Shown here: piece by piece, positions 35,107-44,649 of the stretch | Numbering within the stretch: position 1 is the first letter of the stretch | How the letters are laid out: each line of letters opens with the position of its first letter | Origin: Brachypterus glaber | Taxonomy: Eukaryota; Arthropoda; Insecta; Coleoptera; Kateretidae | DNA length: 64,000 nucleotides | Reading direction: 5' to 3' | NCBI GenBank assembly: GCA_958510825.1 | Contig: OY294050.1 | Location: 7,355,340 to 7,419,339, forward strand | Position numbers and translations under genes: made by a program | The notes under the pieces: model-generated | Seen by the model: the letters and a program-made list of their open reading frames with translations, nothing else | Told to the model about the DNA's origin: nothing | Databases searched by the model: none

Positions 35107-36186
35107 TATATAGGGTAAACGCTCCAGTAATGGACACTGCGTTAGTAATGGACACTTTTTAAAATTGGCTATAAATCCGGTCCTGCGTCGTTAAAACGTA
35201 CTTTAGTTCACACTTTAGTAGTTCCAGTGTTGTACCGCAGCTAACAACAAAGATGTGTCAAATACAAAATATTTTCAAAATGCTTGCCATGTAACTGGTG
35301 TTTTAAAGTTCTAATTGTTTTAAGAGGGATTTTGTAAAGTGAATGTGAATTTTTGAATTTAAAAAGTGCAATAAGAGTTTCTAATGTATATTATACCTTA
35401 AGGCCTATTCAGAAGCTTGCATAAGAACATAAAACATAAGAATGCGATGCCGTGATTGGCTTACAAGATACATGGTGGTACATCAAGCCAATCACGGCAT
35501 CGCATTCTTATGTACTATGTTGTTATGCGAGCCTGTGGATATAAACATGGTGGGTGTCCATTACTGACCAAGGTTTTTTAGTAATGGTCACCAATAATAC
35601 AGGGTTAAAATTAAAATAAAACGAGAGATTCTGTTTAACGAGATATTTTGTTTTACCTTAGAAAATATATACTCAAAGATATGCTCACAGTTTTTGTTAA
35701 ATGTGTCAGTAATGAACATAGTGAGTGTCCATTAATAACCAAGGTTTTTAGTAATGGTCACCAATAATACAGGGTTAAAATAAAAATAAAACCATTTATT
35801 ATGTTTTACCTTAGAAAAGATATAATTTCCAACAAAAAAAAACCGAAGGCAAAAAATGCTAGGGGCACTATAGTGTCCCTGAAATGACCAAATATCTTTA
35901 AAAATAAAATATTTACAATAAATAAATAAATAAATAAAATATGTCCATTACTCAAGCAAATTAAGTTCATTACCCAAACAAACAGGTCCATTACTACCAC
36001 GTATGACACAATTATGTAAAAAATTAAAATTCAAAGTCAGTTTTTAAAATTGAATTTTTACATTTACATAATATGAATATATATAAAATAGGGTTTTAGT
36101 TAACAATTTAAAATTTGAAATTAGTTTATAAACTCCTTAAATACATATTGTCTTGGGTGTCCATTACTGGAAATTTACTCTATATA
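35107..36186. mobile_element. Inverted-repeat element, about 1.08 kb
   Basis: Ends TATATAGGGTAAACGCTCCAGTAATGGACAC and the near-inverse GTGTCCATTACTGGAAATTTACTCTATATA. The words GTCCATTACT and TAATGG recur through the interior, and ACCAATAATACAGGGTTAAAA is directly repeated near 35590 and 35762. A separate hairpin MITE lies inside (35400-35545). No credible coding frame. Confidence 0.8.
35400..35545. mobile_element. Hairpin MITE, copy 1 (nested)
   Basis: Arms ACATAAGAATGCGATGCCGTGATTGGCTT and AAGCCAATCACGGCATCGCATTCTTATGT are perfect complements around about 25 bp, with outer GGCCTATTCAGAAGCTTGCA. The same hairpin in opposite orientation lies in an intron of the glucosylceramidase gene at 60797-60948. 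Confidence 0.9.
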
Positions 36187-36635
36187 GAAAAAAATATATT
36201 TTTTCAATTTTTTAGAATCTTGTCTGAAATCACTTAACCTCGTTTCAGGTTTTAAGAGTTCCTCACTTTTGTACGTTTTAACTTTGAAGACATTTTAACC
36301 GGGTAAAGGCCGTGATTTATTTTGTTTGCTATGTCAATTTGGACATCGATGCCCTATCTAATAGAAAACAAATAGAAATAAATTTTAAACGGCCATAGTG
36401 TTGGGGAATTGAAGAGAACTATGTAGAATGTCCACCGCATCGTAATTTATTTCGCCGGACTAGCTCGTAAAATATTTTGATTGAATGATCAAATAAAACA
36501 ATCTCATCTTTAATTCATTTGTTTCAGGTGGTTTCATTTTAAATTTTTCTCTTACATAAACGATTTACAGTGTAATTTTTAGGTGGGCAATTAAATTTAT
36601 AAATTAAATATTAATAATATGGTTATATTATTATT
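36187..36635. other. Unassigned DNA before the ribozyme array
   Basis: No gene or repeat recognised. Confidence 0.4.
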
Positions 36636-36692
36636 ATAATTTATAATATATTATTCTATCAATCTATTTTCTAATCATCGTAGAGAGTGATA

Positions 36693-36737
36693 TTGGTAGA
36701 CTGACAGTTTCGGGCTGCTAGCCCTCTTCAGTACCAA
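36693..36737 (-). ncRNA. Hammerhead ribozyme 1 (type I)
   Basis: On the minus strand: stem I TTGGTA, core CTGAAGA, stem II GGGCT-AGC-AGCCC, core GAAA, a short stem III (AC/GT around TGTCA), cleavable GTC, then TACCAA closing stem I. All invariant core bases of the CUGANGA/GAAA consensus are present. Predicted cleavage is after the C at 36699. The outer stem I extension is weakened in this unit (ACTCTCTAC instead of ACTCTGTAC). Confidence 0.9.
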
Positions 36738-37037
36738 GAGTCAACTCTGCACGCTGATTAAGAAAACGTTTTTAGACTTTATTCGCAAAAGGAATATAGC
36801 CACTAGATTGATGTAGACTTGTGCGCCATCTATTGCTAGACAACTACTAATACTCTCCTAGTCTGGAGTCTGAATGGTAGCAAGTTGAAGACTTGTGTGT
36901 TTCAAGAACATAGTACCACTAACGTGTGGTTAGACGTAGAATTAGTAAGGACAGAAACTTCTAATTTTAAACAAAATTATAACAATATTAATTTATTATT
37001 CCATCAATCTATTTTCTAATCATCGTACAGAGTGATA

Positions 37038-37082
37038 TTGGTAGACTGACAGTTTCGGGCTGCTAGCCCTCTTCAGTACCAA
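37038..37082 (-). ncRNA. Hammerhead ribozyme 2 (type I)
   Basis: Same core and stems as ribozyme 1. It also has a second helix of stem I, with GTGCAGAGT upstream pairing ACTCTGTAC downstream across an internal loop, the layout that supplies loop contacts in natural fast-cleaving hammerheads. Cleavage is predicted after the C at 37044. Confidence 0.92.
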
Positions 37083-37388
37083 GAGTCAACTCTGCACGCT
37101 GATAAAGAAAACGTTTTTAGACTTTATTCGCAAAAGGAATATAGCCACTAGATTGATGTAGACTTGTGCGCCATCTATTGCTAGATGTAGACAACTACTA
37201 ATACTCTCCTAGTCTGGAGTCTGAATGGTAGCAAGTTGAAGACTTGTGTGTTTCAAGCACATAGTACCACTAACGTGTGGTTAGACGTAGAATTAGTAAG
37301 GACAGAAACTTCTAATTTTAAACAAAATTATAACAATATTAATTTATTATTCCATCAATCTATTTTCTAATCATCGTACAGAGTGATA

Positions 37389-37433
37389 TTGGTAGACTGA
37401 CAGTTTCGGGCTGCTAGCCCTCTTCAGTACCAA
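37389..37433 (-). ncRNA. Hammerhead ribozyme 3 (type I)
   Basis: Identical to ribozyme 2 in core, stem II, stem III and both parts of stem I. Cleavage at this site and at 37044 would release a 351-nt RNA. Confidence 0.92.
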
Positions 37434-37739
37434 GAGTCAACTCTGCACGCTGATTAAGAAAACGTTTTTAGACTTTATTCGCAAAAGGAATATAGCCACT
37501 AGATTGATGTAGACTTGTGCTCCATCTATTGCTAGATGTAGACAACTACTAATACTCTCCTAGTCTGGAGTCTGAATGGTAGCAAGTTGAAGACTTGTGT
37601 GTTTCAAGCACATAGTACCACTAACGTGTGGTTAGACGTAGAATTAGTAAGGACAGAAACTTCTAATTTTAAACAAAATTATAACAATATTAATTTATTA
37701 TTCCATCAATCTATTTTCTAATCATCGTACAGAGTGATA

Positions 37740-37784
37740 TTGGTAGACTGACAGTTTCGGGCTGCTGGCCCTCTTCAGTACCAA
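37740..37784 (-). ncRNA. Hammerhead ribozyme 4 (type I, weakened)
   Basis: Core CTGAAGA/GAAA and inner stem I are kept. Stem II has one change (GGGCC-AGC-AGCCC) that opens the top pair. The upstream outer stem I sequence is lost, because the unit is deleted just beyond GACTC before the junction with a family C fragment at about 37800. Confidence 0.85.
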
Positions 37785-37799
37785 GAGTCACGCTGATTA

Positions 37800-38130
37800 T
37801 GAATAATTTGGCTGATAAATGGAGAAAACCAATTTAACTTCCAACATGGCTATTTTTAAATTAACTCGATTTTTATTAATATATTAAAAACATGATCCAA
37901 AAAAAATTGTTGGACTTCTTCCTCCTTAACAAAATTGGTTACATGAATTTTTATCGTAAGATGCATATTAAGCAACTCACCCCTAAAATTCAAGATAGCG
38001 GACACCCCTTACGCAAATAAACCGGTGAAAAACTAACAGGAGTGTGCTGTTACCATCCACTACTATCCTTTAAAATATCAGCCCGTGTACATTTATTTCA
38101 ATTTACATTTATTATTTGACTGGACTATAT
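37800..38130 (-). mobile_element. Family C element, right-end fragment
   Basis: Starts inside GAATAATTTGGCTGATAAAT, then TTTTTATCGTAAGATGCATATTAAGC, CACCCCTTACGC and GGTGAAAAACTAACAGGAGTG. It continues through TGTTACCATCCACTACTATCC and GTACATTTATTTCAATTT to TATTTGACTGGACTATAT, the complement of the family C left tip. The ribozyme array replaces its left half. Confidence 0.8.
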
Positions 38131-38630
38131 TAATTTTCGAAAAAATACTTGAATTGATTCGCGCATCTGTGAGCCGAAAGGTGCGTGACAAAAAGCCGTT
38201 TAGCGGATCTGTCAAGGACCCCGGCGACAGGTATACCAATTACCGATTCTATAACTTAAATTACTAGATATACCCTGCTCATTAAGAAAGGTACAAGCTT
38301 GTTATTTTTTAATTAATTAAAAATTTAAATTAGGCACCGGCACCTTCCCCGTTATTTTCAGTTATTCTTAACTAGGTATAAAAGCTGAGTGCAAAAATAT
38401 ACTAACCGCCATTTTAATTTAGTTTAAAAAAATCCACCAACTGTTGTTTATTTTTTCTTTCCCCAGGGCAATATAAAGAATCGAAAAATCGAGAATTCGA
38501 GAAAAAATAAAGACAAGAGTGTAATCAAATAAATCAAGACAAGTCGAGATTGACTTCATCGAGAGTCATTATCAATTTTATCAATTTTTTTGGAATTTTA
38601 TTGCTTTTATGAAAGAGCAAAAATAGTAAT
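38131..38630. other. Unassigned DNA
   Basis: A 60-codon frame at 38085-38267 is partly in the family C end and has no recognisable domain. Nothing else seen. Confidence 0.35.
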
Positions 38631-38632
38631 TA

Positions 38633-39160
38633 TATACCAAGGTAGAGAAGACATTTTTTATTATTATTTTTTAAATCCCGAGCTGCGTAGCAGCGAGGGA
38701 TTTAAGAGAGCGACGCTATAATAGTCTTCTCTACCGTAGTTTATATATTACTTTTTTCACTACTAGCACTATTTAACTATTTTTTTCACTACTAGCTTTA
38801 GAACATACTATTATTTATCATGTTTTCAAACAGCGAAATCAATTTTCTTCACATATAGCAATAATAATTTTTTCTCTCCTAGTAGGAGTAAATTTTATAA
38901 ACAACTGATTTCTGTCACTTTAGATGTTTCAGTTCTCTGTGCAATTATTACTAATTAAACCCAAGAAAATAGCTTTAAATAACTTTTTATTTATTAAATA
39001 TAATTAATTATAATTATTACCAATTAATACAATCAATAATTAGCTAAATATTATGAAAAAAATTTTAAAAAACTAAATTTTTAAACGTCAGTTCAAAGTA
39101 TTCATTTGAGCAAATGTCATTGATCAAGGCTACTTGATTTTTATGAAAATTTCAAGACAT
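38633..39160. mobile_element. Family D dispersed repeat, copy 2
   Basis: Hairpin module ACCAAGGTAGAGAAGACA ... AAATCCCGAGCTGCGTAGCAGCGAGGGATTT ... CTTCTCTACCGTAG, then two TTTTTTCACTACTAGC blocks. The body begins CTTTAGAACATACTATTATTTATC, inverted relative to the copy at 31613. It ends near CTTGATTTTTATGAAAATTTCA. Confidence 0.8.
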
Positions 39161-40430
39161 CCTTTCGTGTTCCCAAATGGGGACAAGGTACAATATAGGG
39201 TTAATTTTTGAGAAATGGTCTAGACAAGATCAACTATTTCTTGTCTCGAAAATCTAAACTCTCGATAAGATAAACGAGAAGTTCTTTTCTCGACTCTCCT
39301 AAAACCATAATTACGATGCGCCCGGGCGAAAAACGGGTAAAATGGCTAGTATAGTTAAAAATCGCGAATTTACTTTTCGATTTATTAATCACTCAAATAT
39401 AATTAGATGACTAAAAAAACTCAATACGCCAATTAGCATACCTACCTTTAATATTATGTACACAATTTCTACCCGACATGTTATAATATACATAATATAT
39501 TATCATACTCTACACAGCTCTCGAACTTAAAGAGTATATAAGCTTGTTTTACATCGGCACTTAGTGCTACTAAGAGTGCCGATGTATTGAAATCTTCGCC
39601 GAAAAGTCAAAATCTTTGACACATACAAGGTTTTATTCAATAAATAGCTTAGGAATTCATATTTTTATTAAAAATTTTAATGACATTTACAAGAAAATAA
39701 TTTGACAAGTGACAGTTGAATTAAAATAAATAATTATCCACTCAATAAAGTAAAAGCCACACTGGGGTTATTATTGAGTTTATCTATTTAAAATAAAGCT
39801 GGTAATTGTCTTATTATCTGTATGTATTGGATAAATAAAATAATCTATATTTAAAATTATGATGTTGGTTAAAATTAAGTAACTATTAAAAAAACACCAG
39901 TACTTCACAGAAAAATAAATTATTTAGCTGCAGTTTTGCACAAGTGTATGATATTATTTCGCACACGTATGAAATATGACACTTTCTTACTCTCTAAAAC
40001 GTGTGAAATTTGTCGTTTTCAAGCGTGGTCGTAGGAAAACTAAATATACTATCCACTCCGAAGAGTGTAGTACGGAATGCGAAGCATTACACATTTTCAT
40101 GGATTATGTTAAAATTTAAATTGAAAATAATAAAATATTGTTTGTTGAGGAAAATTGAAAGAACCAATTTGTTTGTAACTATTAATCATTCCTAATTAAA
40201 ATGTTAATTAGGCAGCTCAAATACTGAAGGCTGATTTTATTACCTGTATATATACGGACCTACAAGTATTTTTTACTAAACGAGACCCATTTGCCATATG
40301 CCAAGATTATACGAGGTTTTTAAGATTTCTCTTAAGGTGAATTACAATTAAGTTTTAATTTTTAATTTTTTAAATTTTTAATTCACCATGTTTCAGTTTT
40401 TGAAGAAAACAAACACAGTTTTAATTTTTG
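39161..40430. other. Unassigned DNA
   Basis: A block at 39990-40030 (CTCTCTAAAACGTGTGAAATTTGTCG then GGTCGTAGGAA) also precedes the family B copy at 43090-43140. No gene recognised. Confidence 0.4.
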
Positions 40431-40432
40431 TT

Positions 40433-40830
40433 CTATTTTTTGACTCTTATAAGCTCATAATCACACGCATTTTGCCTGTTCTTATAGGCCCATAAGAGGT
40501 CTGTACTTTTTGTTCTTTTGGGTTGGCAATAGACCTGGCCTATCGCTTGACGTTATTCGTGCAAATGTCAATGTCGCTTTAAAGTTGAATTTTCTACAAA
40601 ATTTTGTGTTTAGGTTATTTTTACCATATTAAAATTGTAGCTTGGTTAATTGCAGTAAAAAAGAGAAGAGATGACTATAAAATATATCAAAATATCATTT
40701 GTTCTTAGTATTTTAAACATGGTGTAAACAGTAATGCCAATCCAAAACAAAAATCCCTAAATCAGTCATCAATTTAAATGTAAGTTTATTTAAATTTTAG
40801 AGCAAAATAGAAAAAATTGTATATATTCAT
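40433..40830 (-). repeat. Dispersed repeat, family F, copy 2
   Basis: Inverse of 8095-8480: CTCATAATCACACGCATTTTGC, CCCATAAGAGGTCTGTAC, AAAATTTTGTGTTTAGGTTA, AATCCCTAAATCAGTCATCAA and TAGAGCAAAATAGAAAAAATTG. The hairpin module seen at 7970 is absent, replaced downstream by an ATT microsatellite. Confidence 0.8.
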
Positions 40831-40854
40831 TTTAATTTTAAATTAATTAAAATA

Positions 40855-40904
40855 AATTGTATTATTAATTATTAATTATTATTATTATTAATTATTAATT
40901 ATTA

Positions 40905-40968
<64 letters not shown>

Positions 40969-40985
40969 AATTATTATTATTATGC
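40855..40985. repeat. (ATT)n microsatellite
   Basis: About 130 bp of ATT/TAATT units with AATTATT interruptions. Confidence 0.9.
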
Positions 40986-41319
40986 ATTTTTAAAGTTTAA
41001 ATTTAAAATTTAATTTTAAATATTATTTATTATTCAGTTCTAAAACTTTTAGAAATATAGAGAAATTTTACGAATAAAAATAGTTGCCGTTCTGGAAAAT
41101 TACTAAAGAAACTTTCTTAAACTAATATTGAAATTTAAAAAAATACAAAAAAGAAAGATAATCTTTAAAAGCCCTAATCCTTGAAATGCTTTAGCCATTC
41201 GCAATATTTTTATATTCAGATAAAAACAATTGTTTTTGTTTTGTTTTTCAAACATATTTTGAATTTCGACACTTTTTAAAATTAATTAAAAATTTCTGTT
41301 TAACTATTATTTTTAATTA

Positions 41320-42176
41320 TACAGTGCGTGCATCAAGTCTGGAATCACCCGATTAACTTTTTATTTACAAGTAAAACACAAAAACCCTCGGATAGGTCGA
41401 TTTTTATTTTTAATTTTGCAAATTATGGTGTAATAAAAGTTATTAAAATTTGCACCCCCTTGCCCCTCACCCCCCAACTTTTTTTTCTTCAAATGGCAAC
41501 CTACCCCTTGTGACACTTCGTTGGAAAGGTAATTTAATAAGCTTTCCAACGGTGTATAATAAAGCCTAATTTGGTAAAGGGCTAATGATAAAATGCACAA
41601 TTTAGTTTATTATAAAGACATGTAAAGTATAACTTTAGTTCACTATAAATGTTCAAATTGATGTCCTTCAGCTCTTTGACAGTGGACAGTAAAAAAACGG
41701 GATTAAAATCGATTAAATAGTAAACATAAAATTGGTCAATAAAAAGAAAAAAAATTGCATTTTTCAACAGGGTATAAAATATTACAATAAGTTTAAAACA
41801 ACCTTATTTAGATTCTCAGGAAGGTGCCAAGTAGGAAATAGGGCAACAATTACCATATTATGCGTAATATTTCACACAAACAATGTTTAAATAAAACATG
41901 CGTTTTTTCATAGACCCTTTAACAAATTAGGCTTTATCATACACTGTTGGAAAGCTTATTAAATTACCTTTCCAATGATGTATCACAAGGGGTAGGTTGC
42001 TATTTGAAAAAAAAAAGTTGGGGGGTGAGGGTGCAAGGGGGTGCCAATTTTGATAACTTTTTTTAGACCAAAATTTGCAGAATTAAAAATATAAATCGAC
42101 CTGTCTGAGGATTTTTGTATTTTACTTGTAACTAAAAAGTTATTCGGGTGATTCCAGACTTAATGCACGCACTGTA
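41320..42176. mobile_element. Tc1/mariner-type MITE, copy 1 (857 bp)
   Basis: Flanked by TA, tips TACAGTGCGTGCATCAAGTC and GACTTAATGCACGCACTGTA. The imperfect terminal inverted repeats reach about 280 bp, through TTGGAAAGGTAATTTAATAAG and AAGCCTAATTTG. No transposase; overlapping 61-79-codon frames are noncoding. Copy 2 at 62274-63127 is almost identical, so activity was recent. Confidence 0.92.
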
Positions 42177-42850
42177 TATTTATTTTTATTTATTTATATT
42201 TATTTATTTTATTTATATAGGTATATATTTATTTTTTTTTATTTTTTTAACAATCATTAGGGGTAAAAGTTACAGTTTTTTTGTAAAAAATGTGTGGATA
42301 TCTGGCACACAAGAAAAAATATCAAAAATCTGTTTGGTTAAATAATAAAACAAAACTAAATAAAATTCATTATAAAAAAATTATTAAATTGGTTCAATTT
42401 AAGTAACTATTAAGAAACCCTTACTTCATAAAAAAAAAACAAATAATTTAGCTGCAGTTTTGTTAAAATTTCCGAAATTGTATGCATCAACCTGGATAAA
42501 TCAATTCAAGTTTACCTTGGATTTTCGTTTGTCTTTTTTAGACTGGACTTTGAGAGTTAAAATTAGTTAGGTTTTGTTGATTTAAATTTTTGTTATCCCA
42601 TCAAAATTAAAACGATTTATAATTCAGAATTATCATAACTAATAAAAAAATTATGATTCTATTACTAAAAAATATAATATATAACAAATTTCTTTATATT
42701 GGTTTTATAAGTTTAGTATTTTACGAAATACAAATATGATTAAATTGTTTGGTTTGGTTTGTTTTGTTTTGTTTTTGATAAAAAATAATGATAAATAAAT
42801 AAAATAAGCATTTTATTCAAAAAATTATATATGTTACGGTTATTTTTTTA
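42177..42850. other. AT-rich spacer
   Basis: A T-rich (TTTA)n-like run follows the MITE, giving a phenylalanine/tyrosine-rich chance frame. Nothing else recognised. Confidence 0.4.
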
Positions 42851-42854
42851 AATT

Positions 42855-43075
42855 AAAATTTAAGCGCGATTATATTATTGCGCAGCAAAAGTATGCCCGA
42901 TTATATTATTGCGAGGTAAAAGTATACTAGATTTTTATTGTCGCGATAATAGTTTTCGTGATAATAATTTTTCGAGGTAATTCCTTTTTCGCGGTGAAAC
43001 CTTTCGCAGTTAAATTATTGCGCGGTAAATGTTTTCTCGGTAAAAGTTTCGCGGTAAATTTTTCGGCTAAATCTC
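42855..43075. repeat. Degenerate short repeats with GCGGTAAA words
   Basis: ATTATTGCGCAGCAAAAGTAT, ATTATTGCGAGGTAAAAGTAT, TTATTGCGCGGTAAATG, TTCGCGGTAAATTTTTCGG and related words recur at 15-30-bp steps over about 200 bp. This is a CpG-bearing island in AT-rich DNA. Confidence 0.65.
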
Positions 43076-43145
43076 TTAGATCCGACAATTTTACTCTCTA
43101 AATCGTGTGAAATTTGTCGTTTTTATAGGTGGTCGTAGGAATTGT

Positions 43146-43862
43146 TTTTTTCTACGACTGCTTTAGAATGTAAGCAAATACACACACTTTTTAAACACAG
43201 AATGAATCCATTCTAGCTCTAGATACGGTATGAATATTCCGTATCAAGTGTTAGAATGAGCACATGTAGTGCCATCTCTTGTTTATAAAAGTAAAGAAAA
43301 CTGTAGCAAAATTATCAAAAATATATATATTTTACCATGAAATATTGAATAATTTAATGCAATTTAAAGTTTTGCGTTGAAATTACATAAAGTTTATTAG
43401 TTTTTCTTAATATTTGGCCAGTTTTTTATCAATTTAGTTCAAAAAATTAAAACTGCTCCATCTATTGTTAAATATTTAAACCTGATATCTGTCACAACAA
43501 TCTGACATAATCTTCAATTTTTGCATTATAATTTGTAAATATGTGCTAAAATTAAATAAAAATCTTTTTTAAGTACTGATTTGATAAAATTATTAAATAA
43601 CATTAATTGCTTTATTTAAAAATATGTGTTTTGTTGCATTTACAATATAGAGTCACAAAAAAACATTGTTTTTAACCTTGTCCGCAGTTTAAAGCCATAC
43701 AGTGTTTCATATTTGCAGTCGAAGAAAAAGTATAGTCTACAACACGTATGGAATAGTTATTCCGCGCTCGCGGGACCGTCATACTCGCCTGCCGGCTCGT
43801 ATGACAAACTTTCCGCTCGCGCGGAATATTGTCTATTCCATACTAGTTAAAGAATATACTAT
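43146..43862 (+). mobile_element. Family B dispersed repeat, copy 4 (full length, full hairpin)
   Basis: About 715 bp from TTTCTACGACTGCTTTAGAATG to AGAATATACTATT. The terminal hairpin is complete. Outer stem TATGGAATAG/CTATTCCATA, middle ATTCCGCGC/GCGCGGAAT and inner GTCATAC/GTATGAC enclose TCGCCTGCCGGCTC. The 74-codon plus frame is a repeat artefact. Confidence 0.88.
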
Positions 43863-44320
43863 TCTGTGCTTGTCTGGGTAAAATATCGCGAATGAATTCT
43901 ATTTTCCAACTTTACAGGATGAATTTATGAAATTTTCAAAGTTTATGTTAAGTCACGCATACTAGAGAGAGTAAATTCCTAAAAGAATGTTTTAACTTTA
44001 GCTTTAGTGTTTCAGTCTAAAGTTCAAAAGGATTTTAATTATACCCTTTAAATTATTATTCTAACATCCAAAACTTTTGAGCGAATACTTTATTAAATTT
44101 TATAATCTGATCTGGCCGGAATATTTAACCCAATTAAGAATAAAAAATTACGAAAAGGTAAACTGCTTAAATTTCCGATTTTTTAATAGCTTTTTTAAAA
44201 AGCCTCTTTGATGGAATTTAGTTTTTTGTATCAAAACTAATTAAAAGTCCCTTTTGCCAGAATATTTATTTTTCTCTTTTTTAATTTTTTAGGATGAATA
44301 ACAATTTGGCAATATTTTTA
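43863..44320. other. AT-rich spacer
   Basis: Nothing recognised. Confidence 0.35.
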
Positions 44321-44324
44321 TACT

Positions 44325-44620
44325 GGAGAATTGGTGTAGTGGACTACTGCGTCGTACTTGACGAGTTTACTACCCAAAATAGCGTGAGTTCGATTCTCAC
44401 CGGCGCCGATTTGCCTTTTTCAGTTAATTAATAATTGAAATTTGGCGAAGGCGTAAGTGAAGCGGACACTCCCTATAAATTAGTTCGAAAGTCAATTAAA
44501 GCCGGTGGTTCCCTCTACTACTTGCCCACACAAGTCCTGGACTTAATGGATGCTTAATTAGGTAGAATAGTACGAGGTTAAACAAAAAGTAAAAATGTAA
44601 AATGTAAAATGTAAAATTTA
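44325..44620 (+). mobile_element. tRNA-derived SINE, copy 2
   Basis: A-box-like TTGGTGTAGTGGACTACTGC and an intact B box in GAGTTCGATTCTCACCGG. The body is as in copy 1 (CACTCCCTATAAATTAGTTC, GTCCTGGACTTAATGGATGC) and the tail is a run of AAAATGTA repeats. Confidence 0.92.
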
Positions 44621-44649
44621 TAACAGAACATCTATATATTTGTAACAAA

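Larger units (their letters stand above)
36636..37799 (-). repeat. Tandem array of hammerhead-ribozyme units (retrozyme-like)
   Basis: Units of 345, 351 and 351 bp, measured between equivalent ribozyme positions 36693, 37038, 37389 and 37740, are nearly identical; the fourth is truncated. Each carries a minus-strand hammerhead (separate entries) followed by ~300 bp of noncoding sequence (for example ACACACAAGTCTTCAACTTG and CTAACCACACGTTAGTGGTA). Unit 1 lacks a 6-bp GATGTA duplication present in units 2 and 3. High identity implies recent expansion or homogenisation. Known analogues are ribozyme-bearing satellites of insects, schistosomes and salamanders, and the metazoan retrozymes, whose transcripts self-cleave to unit length and circularise. 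Expression here is inferred. Confidence 0.93.

Noticed and set aside
36636..37799. CRISPR-like regular repeats
   Set aside because: Whole 351-bp units repeat without variable spacers, and the context is an animal nuclear genome.
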